64,000 nt of DNA from Merluccius polli (lineage: Eukaryota > Chordata > Actinopteri > Gadiformes > Merlucciidae), in NCBI GenBank assembly GCA_030340625.1, contig JAOPHQ010000891.1, forward strand, positions 1 through 64,000, given 5' to 3'. The notes below the pieces were generated by a model that saw only the letters and a list, made by a program, of their open reading frames with translations, searched no databases and had not been told where the DNA came from. The position numbers and the translations under genes were made by a program. Below, piece after piece: positions 53,782 through 64,000 of this stretch. Every line of letters starts with the position of its first letter. Position 1 is the first letter of the stretch.

Positions 53782-53782
53782 G
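53690..53782. repeat. (GATA)n(GATG)n(GATA)n microsatellite
   Basis: ATAGATAG, then about nine GATG units, then about twelve GATA units. Confidence 0.95.
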
Positions 53783-53789
53783 ACATTGT

Positions 53790-56100
53790 GTTTGCCTGGT
53801 AACCAGAAATAAAGGGACACAGAAAAGCAAAACTATACAAACAAAACCAATATTTATACAAGAGTGTTTTAGTATACTCACCACAAATAAGCAGGTCGTG
53901 GTGTCTGTCCCAGAGGTAGCTAGAAGAACCAACATCACACTGCATTAGAGTTGTTGCACATTAAAACAGAAGCTGTACACTTCTAATAAGATTGTGGTTG
54001 TTCAGAAAAGCTTGCGTCCAGTTATTACTTTGGACCTGTTTTTTAGAAGGCTACAATTGGATCATGCTTCCTATGAAAAAGTATAATTCAGAAATGTACC
54101 AATACAGCCTACTTCTATGTGCTGCCGTGCCAAAGCTGTGGCTACCAACAGAAGACATGAGGTTTAATGCAATTACCTATGGCTGTTCTGGCTTTCTGCA
54201 AGAAATCCTATGAATACAAAAGAGCAATACATCACTGACAATTACAGTAGGCTGCAACAGAACGCAAATACGACATCTTTGAGTAATAACTGATTAGTAA
54301 TATTTCAACTAACCCTACGTGTCATCTATAAATCGCCTCTACACATTTAAGTTGTTGACATTCTGTTGTGAGGTGGCTATCAATCTATCTGGGGTTTATG
54401 AAATGGTGAACATTTATGTTTTCTACTAACTTCATTGTGACTCGCTGTACGATACCGTTTAACACACAGTTGTATGACCATTATATGTCGCTATGTCAGA
54501 AAGACACCTAGCCTACTCGCTAGTTTGCTGGGTGGCTAAAGCTAACGTAAGCTTCTAGTCAGCAGCGACGACTACCTTTGACAATTCGAACAAATGTTTA
54601 CGTAGAAAGCTTACTAACTTTAATGAATTCAAATGTCTTCACATTGTACAATCAAAACGAACGGGTTGTTATATTTCGGAACATGTTTAGTTGGTACCAT
54701 AGCTTTTTACTTTACTTACCGTAGACGGTCTGAGAGTTGCAAACAACGTTGAGTCAAGAGTCGTGCGTGCGCAGCTGCAGCTCATGAATAATTCATAAGT
54801 ATGACGAGACGCAAAACGTAGTGGTATGGTAAATTAAAACGACACATTGGAGTTCAAGTCGCACCAGATAGTGTTGTGTTGAGTTTTTATGTTACAAATA
54901 ACGTTTGGGTAAATCGCTAAATACAGTTAAAATCGCTAACTGTAGCTGGTTATACGGTTCAGTTTACGTTGGCAAGGCAACTTTATTTATAAAGCACTTT
55001 TAATAGGCGGACTCAAAGTGCTTCACATATAAACGTTGTAATACAATGAAAGAAAATAATAGATAAGTAAAAGAAAAATAAACAAGAGTAAAATAGGTAG
55101 AAAGTTAAAAAAGCATTTTAGAAAGTGCAATGTATTTAAGATCAGATCAACGTAAACCGAATGTGCAAGTAGAAAGCATTATATTGAAGCATTAGGCTAT
55201 ATGTATTATTAAGAAATACTCTGTTTTATTTGATGTGGTTTTAAAACGAGGTAATGGTAAGTAAATACACTTATAAAACATGAACATATCACCAATGTCA
55301 TGTGTTGTGTGAGCGCTCTCTACTGCTCGAGCGCTCTCCACTGCTCCGCGCTCGAGCGCTCCCCATCCAGCACTGTGTTCCCGGGCTAGGCACCAGCAGA
55401 TGAACCCATTCCATCGATTGAGCAGTAAGGTAAAAATATATCTCTTTGAATAAAACATTGCTAATGCTAACTCAAAGTATACATTCTCTACATTATATTA
55501 TAATAGAGTTATAAATTATGTGAAAGAACCAACGTCATATATTGTATGTCTCAGTTTGTTCAGAAGTCCTTTCCTTTAGTTATTTGGAATATGAAAATAG
55601 CCGTTAAACCGTGTGGGAATTTGACATGCTTATAAAGGAGTATCTTTTACTAAACAAAAATTAAACTCGCTATATTTTTCCAATAGTAAACAAATTATAA
55701 ATATGTCTAAGTGTTCATCAAGTAGGCCTATAGCTTTATTAACTTTAGTTGAAAATAACGACGGCAACATTTCAAGGGATAACGACGACGACATTTCAAG
55801 GGATAAAGACGACGATATTTCAAGGGATAATATTATGACTCAAGTAAAAAAGGAATTCCTTTTGTTTAGGCTACTATTCTAGACAAATGTACATTATATT
55901 CTTATAAAGCTAAGCCTTTGTATATCATTTTTAAAAATATGAATGGTCTGTTGTAAGCCTTATGGGATGCTTCGAGAAGAAGTCTCACGAGCCCTCCTAG
56001 ACAGAGTACCGCGAAAAAATCATTAAAGTCATAATTTGTCTGCCCAAATAAGGGTTTCCCGAGCAACCGGTCTCGCGCGTCTAGGGGAAAGTCCATAGAA
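53790..56100. other. No gene recognised; minor repeats
   Basis: 54968-55030 carries a common fish repeat (AACTTTATTTATAAAGCAC, ACTCAAAGTGCTTCACAT). 55755-55835 has three tandem copies of an ATTTCAAGGGATAA-(C/A)GACGACGA unit. 55310-55365 has CGAGCGCTC repeats. No protein supported. Confidence 0.5.
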
Positions 56101-56107
56101 TAGAGTA

Positions 56108-56583
56108 CATAGACATATATACATAGACGCCTCATGACGTGCTGGAACGTAACCCAGCGTCGCCGCCATATTGGTAGGGACTCCTCACTCTAGTCTAGCA
56201 TAGTCAACGGGAGAGCAAGCTATGCCAGTATTTTGTGCAGTTTACGGTGCAGTATTGACACCAAATCGCATGAGATTACCTTTCACAAGTAAGATTGAAC
56301 AATAATTGTTATTATTAAAAAAAAAAAATAATAATAATAATAATAATTAATTTGTCCTGTATCATAAATAAATCTCTGCCATTTGTAACAAACCAAACCG
56401 TGTGAAAATCTGGTAAAAATTGGGGGAGTTATGCTTATTATTGTAGTTGGGGATACACCTTCCTCCATAGAAATGAATGCACTGGGGGCGCACTAGGGCC
56501 CCTTCCAAGATGGCGGCCGCACTGTTACGTCAGCTCTAACGGGCATGGTCAGTCTATGAGGCGTCTATGTATATATGTCTATG
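56108..56583. mobile_element. P-like DNA transposon derivative with THAP-type first exon
   Basis: TIRs start CATAGACATATATACATA and extend to GACGCCTCATNGAC. The 8-bp duplication ATAGAGTA is exact (56100-56107, 56584-56591). Inside, 56222-56288 on the + strand encodes MPVFCAVYGA...NRMRLPF before a GTAAG donor, like the first exon of a THAP domain. THAP plus an 8-bp duplication fits P elements. The rest of the transposase is absent, and the second zinc cysteine is not seen. Confidence 0.75.
56222..56288 (+). pseudogene. THAP-like first-exon remnant in the P-like element
   Basis: ATG, 22 codons, then GTAAG. Shows the typical MP.FCAVYG start but GA where GC is expected. Confidence 0.5.
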
Positions 56584-56837
56584 ATAGAGTAGGCCTGCCA
56601 CATCTCTATTGCGTAAAACTACGTCAAATGCCTACACTGCCTTATTTACTTGGGATATTTCATCTTATACCGATTTTCTTAACCTGTTGCAGATAAACGC
56701 AACCGTTTTGAATAAGACAATAAGGCTTGCCCATTCTCGTTCCCGGCATAGATTGCGGTGAAAGACACATTTTATCTCCATGTTCTGACTAATTCTGAAA
56801 GCCGATCTAACTATATTTTTGTCTTCTCCTTCTCAGA

Positions 56838-57266
56838 ATGTCTTTCCCTACCGCCAGCAGTGCCCCTTACAATCGGCCACAGCCACTTCGCCTCAAGTTT
56901 GTGGCACTGAAAAAGCAGCCAAAAGTAATTACATGGCTGTTTGATGAGCAAGGATGCCAGCCGGGCCTTGTGAAATCAAACCAAAGTGCAGCAGTTACAG
57001 ACGGCCAAACGGGGATGAAAATCACCCTCATGGAGGCAATCGCGGACAGGGTCACTGAGGGGAAGACATATATTGTACGTGGCTATGCCATGGGGAGATT
57101 TGGTGGCATAATTATAAAGGGAGACACCCAGCTTTACGCCACCGCCCCACTGGAGGTGTCGGCGGAGGCGGAGGCGCGGAAACTAATTAATCCAGCCTCG
57201 CCCTACACGCCACTGAGGGACAAGGTGGTGGGGAAAATGATTACGGTGGAGGGGAAAGTGATCCAG
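56838..57266 (+). CDS. RPA-like exon 1 (coding)
   Basis: 143 codons from ATG to GTGATCCAG/GTCGGT. Holds the first OB-like domain and the start of the second. Confidence 0.75.
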
Positions 57267-58238
57267 GTCGGTAATCGTCTTTCAAATGTTGTATGTTATA
57301 TGTCCATGTTTGATCTGGTTTGAATCATCCCATTAAAAAGTCTTCTTCTTTACAGCTGTCCTCAGTAAAAAAATTTGTGAGAGGGGACGAAGTGTTCCCC
57401 CTGACCAATATAACTATTGAACAGGTAGGTCCACTGACATCCAGTGCTTTGTTATTTGGTTGCATGCATTAGGATGATAGGCCTACTATGTGTGCATAAC
57501 ATATGAATATCGGCTTAATTATCAGTGAATTATTAATCAGGTTGGCCTATGGTAGACCTATTGGCAAGATGTTTGTCTTTAAGGACTATTTGTTTGTCTT
57601 TCTTTAGGATGGAACTACGGCCAACCTGGCCCTATGGAGGGAGGCGGCAGTAGAGAAGCTGACTGTGGGCCAGGTGGTCCGGGTGACCCACATGAAGGGA
57701 AATCTGCATGCCAGCTACGGCTGGCAACTGCAGTCCACTGCCTCAACGTCATTTGAGGTAAATTGTTGAGACTGAATGACAGCCGATGATTTTTGCCTGC
57801 TGATACAAACTACTTACGCCTAGAAAAGTTACAAATTGTATATGTGATCCAACTGACATTTCTTGAGTGGTCAACTGAACTGAAGGATGTGTTCCAATGG
57901 ATTAGGCCTATTGCCTAAGGCTACTACTACTGTATTATGCTTGTGTGAAATAAAGGTTATTGTATTGTGTTGTATATTGATATATATATGATGCATTTGA
58001 GACCTTTGATTCATTTCTTTAGGAGGTCTCCAGCAAATCCACCATAATTGAGATCATTGGGGTGCTGCTCGGGGAGGGGGAGTCAGTAGAGGTCCTCCTA
58101 ACTGACGACAGCACCCTAAAGGTCACCCGGAAGGTGTGGGAGGTGGTGGGGTGGGACCTCCCCTATGTCCCCTTCCCTGTTGAGGTCACCCTTTTAAATG
58201 GGGAAATAACCGAGGTCAAGCTCCCCTCTGAGCTTTGA
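56838..58238 (+). CDS. RPA-like OB-fold protein, four coding exons
   Basis: Exons 56838-57266, 57356-57424, 57608-57757 and 58023-58238, all GT-AG and all phase 0, give 287 residues. An acceptor (TTCTCAG) two bases before the ATG implies a 5' UTR exon upstream. Residues about 15-120 and 125-215 look like two OB folds of the replication protein A large-subunit kind: MKITLMEAIADRVTEGKTYI, then VVGKMITVEGKVIQLSSVKK, NITIEQDGTTANLALWREAA and VGQVVRVTHMKG. Likely a single-strand DNA-binding protein. It ends well short of RPA1, and no zinc-ribbon domain is seen. An ATTAAA signal follows at 58334. Function unknown; it could be a host gene family or carried by a transposon, since Helitrons in other lineages carry RPA-like genes. 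Confidence 0.75.
57356..57424 (+). CDS. RPA-like exon 2
   Basis: 23 codons, LSSVKKFVRGDEVFPLTNIT then IEQ, between TTACAG and GTAGGT. Confidence 0.75.
57608..57757 (+). CDS. RPA-like exon 3
   Basis: 50 codons between CTTTAG and GTAAAT. The LWREAA and VGQVVRVTH motifs of the second OB fold are here. Confidence 0.75.
58023..58238 (+). CDS. RPA-like exon 4 and stop
   Basis: 71 codons and TGA after TCTTTAG. Starts EVSSKSTIIEIIGVLLGEGE; ends KLPSEL. May form a third small beta domain. Confidence 0.75.
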   Translation, partial: EVSSKSTIIEIIGVLLGEGESVEVLLTDDSTLKVTRKVWEVVGWDLPYVPFPVEVTLLNGEITEVKLPSEL

Positions 58239-58883
58239 ACATCATTGTAAATAGAGTTTTGAACACCATTGTAAATAGTTCAGAATAATAATTATTATTT
58301 GTATGTTAATATGTTATTGTTGTTGTTGTCGTTCATTAAAGTGTTTGTTTGTCTGTTGAAACAATGGATTCATTCAATTTAGCAACTTAGTCTTAATCTA
58401 GAGGCATCAGCATTGATTTGTATGTTATTACATTGTGATAACATGTTTAGCCTAATGAGTTCAATAGATTCAAAAATATAGATCAGCTGAACTAAAGTGA
58501 TACAATCTAAACCAATTTCAAAAGGAAGTGAATACGGAGAGCTATAATAGTAATACTGTAAAATTGATGTGAGATTATGGCAAAGGCAGAATAATACTTT
58601 TGCAGATAATTGATAGTAGTATCACTGATATTGACCTGTAGGGGACATGACAGCAATTGGTATACCGGTAGCATATCAAAGGATAGAAAAAAGGTATCAG
58701 CAGAATACACTGCCCTACAAAGCAAAAAGGCAGTAACTACATTTTTGGTCGAAGATGAGTTATTATCATTTTCATGATATTCAAGGCATCCTTTGTTATG
58801 TGACAAAATATCTTATCTCAAATGTGTGTCGTTTTGGAGAAAATGTGTAATCGTTTGTAAAGTAACTGCAAAAAGCCCTAGTG

Positions 58884-58933
58884 AAACAAAGCAAGAATAC
58901 AGTAACATCCGTTACTGTATTCTTGCTTTGTTT
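58884..58933. repeat. Perfect hairpin, 23-bp arms
   Basis: AAACAAAGCAAGAATACAGT(AAC) faces its exact complement across ATCC. It lies just before the next inverted repeat. Confidence 0.85.
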
Positions 58934-58991
58934 TACTTCACGTAAAAACACCCGTGTTGCCGCACAGTGAAGTTACTGTTTCCATGGTGAA

Positions 58992-59281
58992 CACGAAAAC
59001 AACCGGGCGCCATCTTTGGAAAACAGTCACGATCAGTCGAGCGACGATTGTAGCGTCTCATTTTCTTCTCGCCGCCGGGAAAAGCACAAACACGAACCAT
59101 TTTCTTCTCTTCTCTATACACACGCACTGTTCACACTTCGCACACCTTCTACAAGATGGCACACCTTCTGCTTCATGGACATCTCATGTGTTCGCCTCTT
59201 CCGGCTTCATTACGTTGCACGGCGTTCGTCGCTCGACTGGTCGTGACTGTTTTCCAAAGATGGCGCCCGCTTGTTTTCGTG
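58992..59281. repeat. Inverted repeat, 55-bp arms
   Basis: Arms 58992-59046 (CACGAAAACAACCGGGCGCC...) and 59227-59281 (...GGCGCCCGCTTGTTTTCGTG) differ at few sites; 180 bp between. Likely a non-autonomous element or foldback. No target duplication identified. Confidence 0.8.
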
Positions 59282-60175
59282 AAGGCACTGGCTTTCTAAA
59301 CTCTCTTTTTATTAAACTGTCTGTACACTTACAAAGTTCTCAATACTTCGTTTTACATGTAGGGACCCTCATTATGCTGCCGTGGAAGTGTGGTGTGGTT
59401 TTGAGCCTTTTTAGTGGTATAGAATTGCGATTTATTTAGCGTTATAAGCTAATTAGCGGTTTTTTATAACTTTGGTTCCATTCGCGGAATGCAGCCGGAC
59501 AGACCCGACTGTCTCTGGCATCTATTGCCACCGAGAAGGAGCTGCTCATTAAACTAAAACAGGACGCCAGACTGCATGAGGTCATTTAACGTTTTTCCCT
59601 GAAAGGATCGAAGGATGGATTTCCACCGATCCGAAGTGATGTGTGGGTGTTACTTTGTTCTGTGTAGGAGGAGCGATAATGTTGTTGTAATACTTGTAGT
59701 TTATAAAGCATGTGTTTGTAATGATTGGAAACATAAATATATTGCTGGAATTTGGGCAGTATATTGTTTCAGTGATGCCGCTTAGTATGTTAAATGATCC
59801 CGTTCTCAACTACTCCTGGGCTGGAGGCGGTGCACTTGTACTATTGTCGCTATACTTAATTGAATCCATTGAAGTTGAAGTTGCGAAAGGATCCGGTGAA
59901 CAATATAACAATAACTCTGAATTTGTGTCATGTGTGTGATGTGCAATCTGGTTGCGGAGTGACATAATGAAAGATCTGATGGTGATGCTGCATTAGTCTA
60001 GCTGCGGCACACAGTGGTGTGCGTGTGCGCTGTTGTTGTTCAAGGTCATCTGTCTTGTTGTTGATGTAATGCAGTAGCGCATAGTGTGATGCACATATGG
60101 CTTTGTTGGCTGTTTCGGCATCTAATTTGATATTTGTTAACTCCGTCATAACCTACTGGTTACGACGTTAAGCAG
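59282..60175. other. No gene recognised
   Basis: Short frames without family features. Confidence 0.4.
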
Positions 60176-60177
60176 TG

Positions 60178-60500
60178 GAAGTATCAGAGGCTGCTTCTAT
60201 TGGAAAGAAAAAGGTTGAAAAAGTTGAATAGTTTAAAAAGTTGAATGAATAGAAAAAAGCTGAATAGATAGCCATAATGTCGTAAAAAATTGGAATGTTT
60301 TGATTTGAATGGTTGTAAAAAAAAATGTAGGAGTAGCTGAAATAGAAGAAGAATCTGAAAGTAGTAGAAGTAGTTGAAATTGTAGTAGTAGCTGAAATTG
60401 TAAAATAATCTGAAAGTAGTAGAAGTAGTTGAAATTGTAGTAGTAGCTGAATTAGTAATACTAATAGCTGAAGTAGAAGTAACTGAAGTAGTAACAACAC
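60178..60500. repeat. Dispersed repeat family, copy A
   Basis: GATAGCCATAATGTCGTAA and TGAATGGTTGTA text followed by GAATCTGAAAGTAGTAG repeats. Matches 61685-61840 in its first half and 40810-40885 in its last half. Confidence 0.75.
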
Positions 60501-60554
60501 TGCTGAACGTCCTCAAAAAGCAGCCCTATCTGGCAACACTGTCTGAACGTCCCC

Positions 60555-61665
60555 TCGCTCGAGCGTCAACGTGAAGTCAACTGAAAAGGAATCAGTTAAA
60601 CTGTGAAACTCTTAATAAATATAAATGCTATCCACATTTGGATATTATGGGATATACAAGTCTGTAGATTTGTGGAATTTTTTGAATGAAGATTAACGGT
60701 TGAAAAGTGAATGAATTAGTTACCACGTCTTAAACAGTGGAAGGTCCGCCGGTTACAATGGGACGACCCATTGATTTATATTGAAAAAATAAAGGTATAC
60801 TACAATTTACTATTGCGCCCCCCCCCCCCCCCCCCCCCCCCCCGTCATGGTGACGTCATGACGCTCGAACGTGAACGTCGTTTTACGGCAGTCGGCAGCG
60901 GAAGACTTACGACAGCCAGCATACAGTGAGCAACGGACTTCACATGATATTATTCACAACTCGGATTAATTTAATGAAACCCATTGATTCTTTTGATCGG
61001 TGGACCCCTTTTGATTGGATATTATGGGATATACAAGTCTGTACATTTTTTGAACGAAGGTAAACGATTGAGAATTGATTTAGTTAGGCCAGAGATCAAT
61101 GTGTAATCGATGTGTAAACTGTGATTCTGAATAAATATAAATGCTATCGAAATTTAGTTTGGATATCGTTATTATTGAATATACAAATCTGTAGATTAGT
61201 GACATTTTTTGAATGAAGGTTAGCGGTTGAAATGTGAATGAATTAGTTACGTGTTAAACAGTGGAAGGTCCGCCGGTTACAATGGGACGAACGGTAGAAT
61301 ATGACGATTTGAAACTAAAACTGCGATACAGAAAAAAGTATAACAGCTATCGAAATTTCGTGAACACGGCTAGATAGATACAAATCTCTAGATTTGTTTA
61401 ATTGTTTGAACGATGGGAAACGGTTGAAATTTGAAATAGTTACGACGTAAAGCACGGAAGTAAACAGTGGAAGGTCCGCCGGTTACAATGGGACGAACGG
61501 TAGAATATGACGATTTGAAACTAAAACTGCGATACAGAAAAAAGTGTAACAGCTATCGAAATTTCGTGAACACGGCTAGATAGATACAAATCTCTAGATT
61601 TGTTTAATTGTTTGAACGATGGGAAAAGGTTGAAATTTGAATTAGTTACGACGTAAAGAATGTGA
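60555..61665. repeat. Tandem repeat, about 200-bp monomers, variable
   Basis: The landmark CAGTGGAAGGTCCGCCGGTT plus ACAATGGGACGA occurs at 60734, 61259 and 61458. The last two monomers (61256-61455, 61457-61660) are almost identical; earlier ones are diverged and interrupted by a C run (60814-60843). Confidence 0.85.
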
Positions 61666-61669
61666 AGAA

Positions 61670-62015
61670 TTAAGAGTGATTTGTATTGGAAAAATAAAGG
61701 TGGAAAAAGTAGAATAATTTGAAAAGTTGAATTAATATGAAAAATGTGAATAGATAGCCATCATGTCGTAATAAATATGAACATTTTGATATTTGAATGG
61801 TTTCTGTAGCTGAAAATATGAAGAAGGAGAAGAGTGCCAAAAAACGGGCGGAAGAAGAATAAAAATAAAAATAAAAATAATAAAGATTCAGATATCTAGA
61901 GTGTGAATGCTCCAGCATTCACACTAATAATAAGCCCGGTGGATAATAGATAGTGTGCTTTCAGGCACACTCAACTAGAAAATTTCTAAAGAAATTTTGA
62001 GTGTGCCTGGCTCTG
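61670..62015. repeat. Dispersed repeat family, copy B, with three hairpins
   Basis: First half as copy A (60178). It ends with consecutive hairpins: AGTGTGAATGCTCCAGCATT(CACACT), GTGTGCTTTCAGGCACAC and AAAATTTCTAAAGAAATTTT. Confidence 0.75.
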
Positions 62016-62099
62016 GCCCAGTCGTCCCCATATATTATTGAGGAAGTCATGTAAGTCATGCAAGAAAATCAAGCAGGTGCTGGTGTGTGTTTATCCATG

Positions 62100-63490
62100 T
62101 GTGCGTGTGTATGTCTCTGTCTCTGTGTGTGTGTGTGTGTGTGTCTGTGTTTGAGCTGTTAGAATGTCAGTTGGAAATGTCAGTTGGAAATGATCAGATG
62201 TCTTACTTTTCTTCTGCTGACTTGCTGTCTTGATATTTGGTCCTCGTCTTCCAAGATTTGTTGTCATCCTCCCTAAAATATTTAACACATTGTTCAGTAA
62301 CAGTTATCAGAGTGTTGAAGCATTTATTCACAGAAAAACCGACACAACCTACAATAACCATTGTCATGAAATCAATGACAATGCAGGGGTAAATGTCTCT
62401 TACTTGTCTGTTGGGTTGCTGTCTTTAGCTGTGGTCCTCTGGAGGTCTTCTTCCTGGATCTGTGGCCATCCTCCCTAAAATATTTAAGATATTGGTCAGT
62501 AACAGTGTATGTGACAGATCAAGCTTTCAACATGTGTGTTCATATGAGAGAATAAATAGTATACAAGAGTATATATAGTATATGAAAAGTTGATCAAATT
62601 AACACCAGCAATGATTTATAGTGCAACTCTATACTTAATCGATTATTTACCTCAATTTGGGAGCTGCTGTCCCTATCCTGTAGCCTACCTTTATTGTAGA
62701 CAATGGTCATCTCCTCTCAAATAGAAATGTAGCATTGACAGTTTGCATTGAAATATTGTGAAAATTCTGCCTAGCAACCAGCTATACTTAACTGCTATCC
62801 TCATACTTGGTGTATGTCAACCACAACACATTGACCCCACTCAGTAATTTCATGTCATGTTATTTATTCGTTTCAATCATTCACAATCATTAACAACTCC
62901 AGGACTCCAGGCCGTCCTTATTTTGCTCATAACAGTCTTAATTCTGTGTCCGTGTCATCTGGTGTTGATTTTCTGATCAGCTGCCATCTTCGCTGTAGTC
63001 CTCACTGATGATCCTATCTTTGGGGTTGCTGCCATCCTTCTTTGCGTGGTGTTCATCAGGTGTCAGATTTATGCACAGTCAAAAAACAACCGAAAAGAGG
63101 AAAGAGAAAATCATTAATTAGATGATAGAATAAGCATACAGCACACAAAACATCAATGTAATGAAAAATGAAATATAAAAAGATGAAAATGTCATTACAA
63201 GAAAAAAAAAAAAAGAGTACTTAACTTGATGTTGTCGATTCCATCTTGTTGTTCCCCTTCAGGACAGGAAAAAAGAAAAGAAAAAACACAATAGTATTAA
63301 TACAGTGTTTTCTGAGTACAGATAAACCATATATCTGTAGTAAGTCACAAAAGTACTGGAAACAAATCTTACTTCAGAGAAAAAGTGTACTTAACTTAAA
63401 TTAACACCAGCAGTGCATTCTTCCTATTTGTCATCTAGTTTCTAGTGTGAGAAAGACAAGTTGTTGATGCTATATCTTTAGAAAATACTG
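62100..63490. other. Exon-like repeats, no definite gene
   Basis: Related blocks occur at 62235-62300, 62430-62515, 62985-63065 and 63915-64000 (shared GTTGCTGCCATCCTTCTTTG, CTGTAGTCCT, CATCCTCCCTAAAATATTTA). On the - strand they read Lys/Ser/Asp-rich peptides such as HHAKKDGSNP. They may be repeated small exons of a gene continuing past the window, or a diverged tandem repeat. Confidence 0.35.
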
Positions 63491-63500
63491 ACAAAAATGT

Positions 63501-63822
63501 TGTGGAGGGTGTATGTGGAGTGTGTGCTGTTGATGGCTGGTTTACAGCCTCACCTGGCCCGAGTCAGACTGATTGGACTCCGGCTGGGTGGGGCTGCACA
63601 CCTGTGGTGCATGAGCAATCCATGGCACCCAGGATAAACCAGCCATCAACACACACACTCGAGGAGGAGCCACAGTTATGACAGTTTGTACCATCAGCTC
63701 GCGAATACCATCTGCCTTAATCTCCAATAAACATCTTGAACTACCATCTACCCGTGTCCTGTGTCGGAGGGCCCCAATGGAAACCACTTTGGTGGCGTGT
63801 GGTAAGGACGGACCCTGCCACA
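63501..63822 (+). mobile_element. Solo LTR with 5-bp target duplication
   Basis: Starts TGTGGAGGGTGTATG and ends GGACCCTGCCACA. AATGT is duplicated exactly at 63496-63500 and 63823-63827. An AATAAA is present at 63727. An internal inverted repeat pairs GTTGATGGCTGGTTTA (63528) with TAAACCAGCCATCAAC (63636). No internal retroelement sequence remains. Confidence 0.8.
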
Positions 63823-64000
63823 AATGTATTAGAAGGCAATGAAAGTACAACCTTTAATAATTAGGATTTTACCTCAAGCCTTGTCCTGGAATGCTGAGTC
63901 TTCACAGGTTGAACTGCTGCTGTCTTTGCTGTAGTCCTTACTGACGATCCTTCTTTTGTGTTTGGGGTTGCTGCCATCCTTCTTTGCATGGTGTTCAATA

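Overview
The window looks like nuclear DNA of a teleost fish. Genes are split by GT-AG introns, and the sequence between them is dense with transposons, microsatellites and minisatellites typical of fish: hAT, PIF/Harbinger, P-like and THAP elements, BEL/Pao and gypsy LTR elements, and a Helitron with an endonuclease domain. No prokaryotic operon, CRISPR array, or confident rRNA or tRNA gene was seen. Exon borders were read by hand from splice signals and phase.

Left third (1-24.5 kb). The main host gene is an HHLA2-like (B7 family) immunoglobulin receptor on the + strand, 11591-24297. I can place nine coding exons that join in phase: signal peptide, V-type Ig, C-type Ig, Ig, a second C-type Ig, a second Ig, transmembrane, and two tail exons (562 residues). 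The C+Ig exon pair is present twice because a block of about 1.8-2 kb was duplicated in tandem, carrying a BEL/Pao fragment with it. An inverted partial copy lies at 3038-5148 on the - strand, with a truncated V exon and a stop codon. A lone degenerate signal-peptide exon lies at 9489-9558. A 6.1-kb hAT element with exact 8-bp target duplications sits in the V-C intron. It contains a 978-bp LTR element, a decayed BEL/Pao pol, and, inside that pol, a PIF/Harbinger element with its own nested hAT.

Middle (24.5-42.8 kb). This holds a decayed DDE-type transposase-like gene (26.47-28.35 kb), a 38-bp perfect palindrome with an 8-bp target duplication, large GTA arrays, and two head-to-head THAP-domain reading frames on the arms of a long inverted repeat (32.4-34.4 kb). 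It also holds a retroviral-type LTR and leader, and several minisatellites with unit lengths of 24, 37 and 63 bp.

Right third (42.8-64 kb). A single 2755-residue Helitron protein reads on the - strand (42799-51066): tegument-type cysteine protease-like region, basic repeats, DUF6570-like region, Rep with an HUH motif, Pif1-type helicase and AP-type endonuclease. It is followed by a 476-bp P-like element with an 8-bp target duplication, then a four-exon gene for an RPA-like protein with two predicted OB folds (56838-58238, +). The remainder is repeat-rich and contains a solo LTR with an exact 5-bp target duplication (63501-63822).

The host genes do not form a pathway with one another. The window mostly records repeated transposon insertion around an immune-receptor locus that is duplicating and rearranging. 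The items most worth following up are the HHLA2-like cassette duplication, the composite Helitron protein with a changed endonuclease motif, the THAP palindrome, and the P-like elements.
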